Assembly: GCF_051622035.1 (NCBI RefSeq)
Contig: NC_135355.1
Coordinates: 5,146,001 to 5,210,000, forward strand
Origin: Arctopsyche grandis
Lineage: Eukaryota; Arthropoda; Insecta; Trichoptera; Hydropsychidae
Reading direction: 5' to 3'
Length of the DNA: 64,000 bases
Shown piece after piece: positions 59,195-64,000 of the stretch (its first letter is position 1; each line of letters starts with the position of its first letter). The notes under the pieces are model-generated. The model had not been told where the DNA came from and ran no database searches. It saw only the letters and a list, made by a program, of their open reading frames with translations. The position numbers and the translations under genes were made by a program.

Positions 59195-59620
59195 TATATA
59201 TATTTTAATAGCTACTGATCTATTGATAATTTTCTATTTTACAATTTAATTTAATTTGGTTAGTAATCATAGTATTATATTATTCTAATGTTAATGTATG
59301 TACAGTATAATAGGAAAAAGAGCTCAAAAACCTATTTACAATTCTTATAAATGCCCATAATACATCTAATACATAATATTAATTAAAGACTGTCTAAAGT
59401 CGATGACCTAAAGCAGATTGTGTTTAGGTAATCTGTGTGTTATACCTGAAGGGTATAGACATTTTGTTGTAATCACCGAGACTCTTCACAAGTGTGTTAG
59501 TATGGTTATTAGTGATTCTGTCATAGAATCTACTGGTTAGTTTGTTAGTAATGTCTGTAACAAAGGGAATATTATAAATGGCATGCAGTTTTTTCAAGTT
59601 AGTATATATGGGTGTATTAT
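59195..59620 (-). mobile_element. Jockey-B LINE 3' part
   Basis: Runs from AGCTACTGATCTATTGATAA through the 3' UTR and the ORF tail (DITNKLTSRFYDRITNNH on the minus strand). It mirrors 56450-57322. Confidence 0.82.
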
Positions 59621-60490
59621 GGAGTATGCTTCAGTCATATTACCAAACTCATATAGATCATTTAGAGAAAATTCAGAAGCGTTTTCTGCGCCATTTATCA
59701 CATACGACTGGTCTTGTAAGATTATTACCAACTTATAATGACAGACTCTCTTTTTTCAAGATCGTAAGTTTGTCTCAGCGCAGAATTTCTTCATTTAGAG
59801 AAACATCTCGCCCTTTAAGAATCCGCATACTCTAATATTGCTCTGTAGCAGTTCGGTTCGCAGTAATATGGAGTATGCTTCAGTTATATTACCAAACTCA
59901 TATAGATCATTTAGAGACAATTCAGAAGCGTTTTCTGCGCCATTTATCCCATAAGACTGGTCTTGTAAGATTGCTGCCAACTTATAATGACAGAAACTCT
60001 TTTTTCAAGATCGCAAGTTTGTCTCAGCGCAGATTTCTGATTTGTTACTTTTATACAATGATATCCTTAACACATCTTTTTAAACGAATTTAATTTCAAC
60101 GTTAGTGCCCGATTCACCAGATTTAGAAATCTCTTCTATCCACCAATTTGTCATAACAACACTACTTTAAATAGTGCAATCGCACGTATATGCAGTCTTT
60201 ACGATGGTATGGGTGATTGTCCCGACGTTTTTGCTGACTCTTTCAGTACTTTTAGGGCTAATAAGATGAAGAAGCAAATCTGTGGTTCATTTGCTTCTTC
60301 ACCTTCATTGTCATTCATTGTTTATTAATTTTAATATGTTTTTGTAATTTTTCTTTTTTGTTTTCTTATATTACCATGTGGTGCTCACTCTACTTGGAAT
60401 ATTATATTTTCATTTATATTTTTGTCTCGCTGTAGTTTTTTCTTTTTTATATTTTATTCTGTATATATTTAAATAAGACATTAAATATAT
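59618..60490 (+). pseudogene. LINE-C reverse-transcriptase C-terminus, tandemly duplicated
   Basis: Plus-strand blocks YYQTHIDHLEKIQKRFLRHL, GLVRLLPTYNDR and SLSQRR occur twice (59618 and 59866, period 248). Then the C-terminal end follows (ARFTRFRNLFYPP, LNSAIARICSLYD, FSTFRANKMKK) and an AT-rich 3' UTR. This is the typical tail of a Jockey/CR1-group LINE. The RT core is absent. Confidence 0.7.
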
Positions 60491-60494
60491 ATTT

Positions 60495-60850
60495 TTTCGC
60501 GTTTAACAATATTTAAATATAATATTTGCCTGCAATACTTTTATTTTGCTTTTCCGAGATTCTGGACATATCGAATTAAAAGAAGTGATAATAATTTGTT
60601 AATTTAGTCAGACGGAAATAGTGTTTTTGGAACTTGGACTTTCAAGCATATACTAGTTGTTTCACCCGGCTTCGCTCAGTATTTGTAACATAAACAGCTT
60701 AAACATTCATTTGTTTTTTTATTAAATTTATTTAAAAAAAATTATATTCAACCATATCGAATCGTCGTCATAGAAACTTTGATTTGTTTTTCGATTATCA
60801 ACAAACCTTACATACAAAGTCTCTTTTCAAATCATATATTAGATTCCAAT
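60495..60850. repeat. Interspersed repeat shared with 1490-1665
   Basis: Second copy of the repeat containing GCTTTTCCGAGATTCT. A 191-bp Helitron is inserted after GGACTTTCAAGCATA. Confidence 0.5.
60653..60843 (-). mobile_element. 191-bp non-autonomous Helitron
   Basis: On the minus strand: A|TCTAATATATGATTTGAAAA, GAGACTTTGTATGTAAGG, ending GAGCGAAGCCGGGTGAAACA then ACTAG|T. Both ends match the large Helitron at 41633-43303, but without the GC arrays. Confidence 0.8.
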
Positions 60851-63060
60851 GAAAATCGTCAATATATTAGTTTCATAAGTTCGTGCCCGTTAACTGCTTA
60901 GAAACGCTTAGCATTATCTATGAAAATCGGGTATGAACTTATGCAATCATACAATATATACATATTTTAATGTTTCATGTTTATTATAAGAAAAAAACTA
61001 TTATTACAAGCTTTTTATTTAGTTTTATAACATCTAACATCCTTATATTGTAAGAACAATGATTTAATTTTCAATTTGACTATAAATAACGACTTATTCA
61101 GTATATCGAACTATTTAAGTTGCCCTGAAAAAAGTTATTCGACAAGAGTTTTCATATTTTTCCATTAAATTTATAGACATTTCAGTTCTAATCCAATGTT
61201 TTTTCCTTGACTATCATCATTATTATTATAATAGTGCGATTAATTTTGTTTCACAATTATTTTAACTCACTAATTTTAAGAACAACTAATTTATTCTATA
61301 AATCCATCAACAATTGCATCACGTCTAAAGTTCTTCTTTTATATTTATTACTATAGTTTTTAAAATAATTCTTCCATTCAAACTTTTCTTTGTCGATATG
61401 CGAGGAAATTTTCCGACGTTTTTAATTGAATTTTCGTAAAAGTATGTCAAAGTGAATAAAGCAATAAATTATCATGACTTTCTGATACATTTCGTAGACT
61501 CTAATGAACCTTATGTATGTTATGTAATTCAAAGGCAAATCTCAAATTGTGTCATCGTTACTCGTTTTGGACCACATTTTAGATTCATAAATTATACTTA
61601 TTACAAATAATTATTAATGAATTGCACAATTTTGTATAAGACGTTGAGCATTTCATTATAAAACATAAAAGGTATGCACTTTTTGCTGTCAAAAGCATCA
61701 AATCGATTCTGTTCAATATACATACATATCAATTTTTTTTATTATTATAATACAATCCCACCAATTGTGAGTCAAAGTCGTACAAAAATTATGCTAATTC
61801 AATCGACGAAAACTTCGTCGCATTTTGCAACAAATTTCACCAAAAAAAAAAAAAGGAAAATCTTCAACGGCTATTGAAACTTTGAACTGGTTACGTTCGT
61901 TGCTAAACGATTTCGCCAATTTCATTGCCAAATGATTCAGCAAAGAAACGAATATCGGCGGCATTGAATACAATATCTTTAATTACATCACATGTGATTC
62001 GTTAAAACGCAAATAGATAATTTACCGTGGGCTCCGAACACCTACCGAAACCTACATAGGACGCCCACAGACCACGAAGGACTTTCAACACATTCTTTAT
62101 TAACTTGCCAGCATTTTATCGATTCACAATAACTATTGAGTAACGACCAATTATGCATACGTGATTCACAAACAGGGAGACTTCAATTTTTTCTCATTCC
62201 CCCGTACTTTTTATCGCATTCAACACACTTCCTATTACGATTCATCATTTCCATGGCTAATAAACCGGACATGTAAACACTCCGAGCATATAATCAGTTT
62301 TTTCAGTATTCATATACAATACATATGCAAACAATATGACATGTTTTTCCCACCCTATATATTATGCATGTTCATATCACGCACCATGTGTAAGCATATA
62401 TACACTGTTTCTACAATAAATAACCTCGTTTGGTAGTTCATGTTTACATTTTTTTCGTGTTTATATGTAGATATAAAAGGCACAGCCCTTGAATATGAAT
62501 GAAAATCGTAGTACGTGAGCGTCAGGGTTATATTGATTCGGTTTCGAAATTCGTTCATGACTTTAAACTGGGCATTTCCATTCAGAATCTTTGGTAGATA
62601 TGTAAATCTCTCGTAGGGCTTTTGACTTTTATCACAACTAAAAGGCTCTATGAATTTTTCTACATATTTTGTTCTTCGTTATAGAATTGTTTTAAAAAAA
62701 AATACATATCGCATATATAACCAATTAGCTGCTACTCAACAAGAATATTTGATCTTGAAATGTGCGCCAGCAGTTTTTAAACTAGTTGAACGTGGAATCC
62801 CGAGATAACCAAATCATCCTTTTTATTTAATTTGGAAACAAGTCTTTAAAATAACGGTGCTTTTAAAACCATTTTTAAACGGTAAATTTGTACGTTTTGG
62901 AAGAGAAATCGACGCGACTCGCCCGTGAGACGCTGGCATATAAGCAAATCAATGTGCAACTCACGGCTGAGTCGTTGGCGTAAATAGAGCTAAATAGCAA
63001 ACTAGAAGCTTACTTGTGCAGTTATGATCTTGTTTTCAAGTTCTATCAAAGCACAGAATA
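60850..63060. other. Intergenic DNA, nothing recognised
   Basis: AT-rich sequence. A TATAAAAGG motif at 62472 could belong to an unseen downstream gene, but no exon can be supported. No shared repeat was found. Confidence 0.35.
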
Positions 63061-63065
63061 ACTAT

Positions 63066-63509
63066 TGTTGCGTAGGGGTGGGTGGAGGATCCAAGTAAAA
63101 GGCCAACAGTAGTTTCACAGCATTTATTGATGATTAAGGAGATACACGCACTGGCAGTGCTCAGTCCAGAATGACCTGATATCGCCTACGTACCGCCTTA
63201 TAAAGGGTAGATCTCTCAGGACGTCTAATCTGTTTACCTGTTGTATAGTCACGTATTCGGATATGTATTCCCACGACATTGGGTCTCCCCGTACCGATAC
63301 TGAGAAAGGACTAATAACGGTCATTGTTTAGCCTAAATGCACTTAGAGTACAGATATAATCCTGGAAGTAAGTGCAAGCACTTAGTTAATCCGATAACAG
63401 ATATCCGTTGGTCTAAGTGCAAGCACTTAGTTAATCCGTTAACAGATAACCCTTGAACGGTCACATAGTCTCTGGGATTCTATTCGCTTAATCCGCGGCG
63501 TACGTAACA
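63066..63509. mobile_element. Solo LTR, Ty3/gypsy-like, second copy
   Basis: TGTTGCGTAGGGGTGGGTGG to GGCGTACGTAACA, flanked by CTAT at 63062-63065 and 63510-63513. It is 49 bases longer than the copy at 39235, partly because TAAGTGCAAGCACTTAGTTA is duplicated with a 45-base period (63369 and 63414). Confidence 0.82.
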
Positions 63510-63513
63510 CTAT

Positions 63514-64000
63514 TAACAAATTAATGTCCTTTTGTCAATATATTTAATTGTATGTACATATAAACGTTTTAAATTTTAATTTCTAATCACGTTACGTTCC
63601 AAAACTATGCATATGAAAAAGCATTATGAAAAATTATCATTTTTATATTTCATATACCTGATTAATTACAATTTTTGAGACTTTTCTTTAAACATCTAAA
63701 CAAAAAGAATATAATTTTCGGCTATTCGATCAATTAACAAAAAAATTTTGATGTCAAAAAAAATTCGCAACGACTCACAAATTACTAGAGACTCGTCTAT
63801 TACCTCCATATATGTACATATAGTATGTCAACATTTTACGTTCTATTCATATTAGCACAGCACGTACCGGCAATTGCGCGTAACCAATACTACGAAACGT
63901 ATTCTTTGGTAAATAAGTGACGGCAGTAGCCCACAAAATCTATTCATACTATACAGCAGTACATGTCAACGTTACTGTGAAAATATTCACGTCATAATAG
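63514..64000. other. Window end, nothing recognised
   Basis: AT-rich sequence without open frames or repeats that I recognise. Confidence 0.4.

Overview
This is AT-rich eukaryotic DNA, almost certainly from an insect. It carries two spliced cuticular-protein genes with GT-AG introns, secretion signals and chitin-binding (Rebers-Riddiford, R&R) domains. Long introns, many acat/(AT)n microsatellites, tRNA-derived SINEs, LINE fragments, Helitrons and solo LTRs fill the rest. The first cuticle protein looks most like small larval cuticle proteins of Lepidoptera, so a moth, butterfly or close relative is the best guess. That assignment rests on recalled family resemblance, not on a search.

Genes. 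(1) 688-5553 (+): a 105-residue RR-1 type cuticle protein in three exons (688-696, 2800-2918, 5364-5553), with a TATA box at 602-609 and a poly(A) signal at 5728-5733. (2) 31334-38789 (+): a 378-residue secreted protein in three coding exons (31334-31475, 33092-33223, 37927-38789), with one R&R-like domain near each end and a proline- and glutamine-rich linker between them. Reading frames join exactly across all four introns. The two genes lie in the same orientation 26 kb apart, as expected inside a cuticle-gene cluster. I see no other convincing host gene, no tRNA or rRNA gene and no CRISPR array.

Mobile DNA, left to right. 1-5760 holds gene 1; its second intron contains two LINE fragments, one of them split by an unclassified repeat (called TE-X here). 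7165-13660 holds an interspersed repeat, SINEs, two TE-X copies (one with an RTE-like LINE fragment inside), a pogo-type end, a decayed Helitron and a foldback element with 9-bp target-site duplications. 15970-18195 has a decayed LINE and the second foldback copy. 21684-23735 is the best-preserved LINE, with an open 583-codon reverse-transcriptase frame (LINE-A). 23885-30870 is repeats in otherwise unique DNA. The introns of gene 2 contain a SINE, a hAT-like element, a Jockey-like LINE (Jockey-B) and a three-level nest (pogo-like element, foldback element, SINE). 39000-43700 contains a solo LTR inside a SINE, a short Helitron, a foldback element inside an RTE fragment, and a 1.67-kb Helitron inserted precisely in a Jockey-B copy and filled by two GC-rich tandem arrays. 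45250-55000 is SINEs, a Tc1-like fragment, a degenerate minisatellite and a second GC-array Helitron end. 55850-60850 has head-to-tail Helitrons and a large inverted duplication of LINE fragments. A second solo LTR lies at 63066-63509.

The main interest is transposable-element structure: many insertions can be dated relative to one another because empty-site copies lie in the same window. Family names LINE-A, Jockey-B, LINE-C, TE-X and R7 are labels used only in this annotation.
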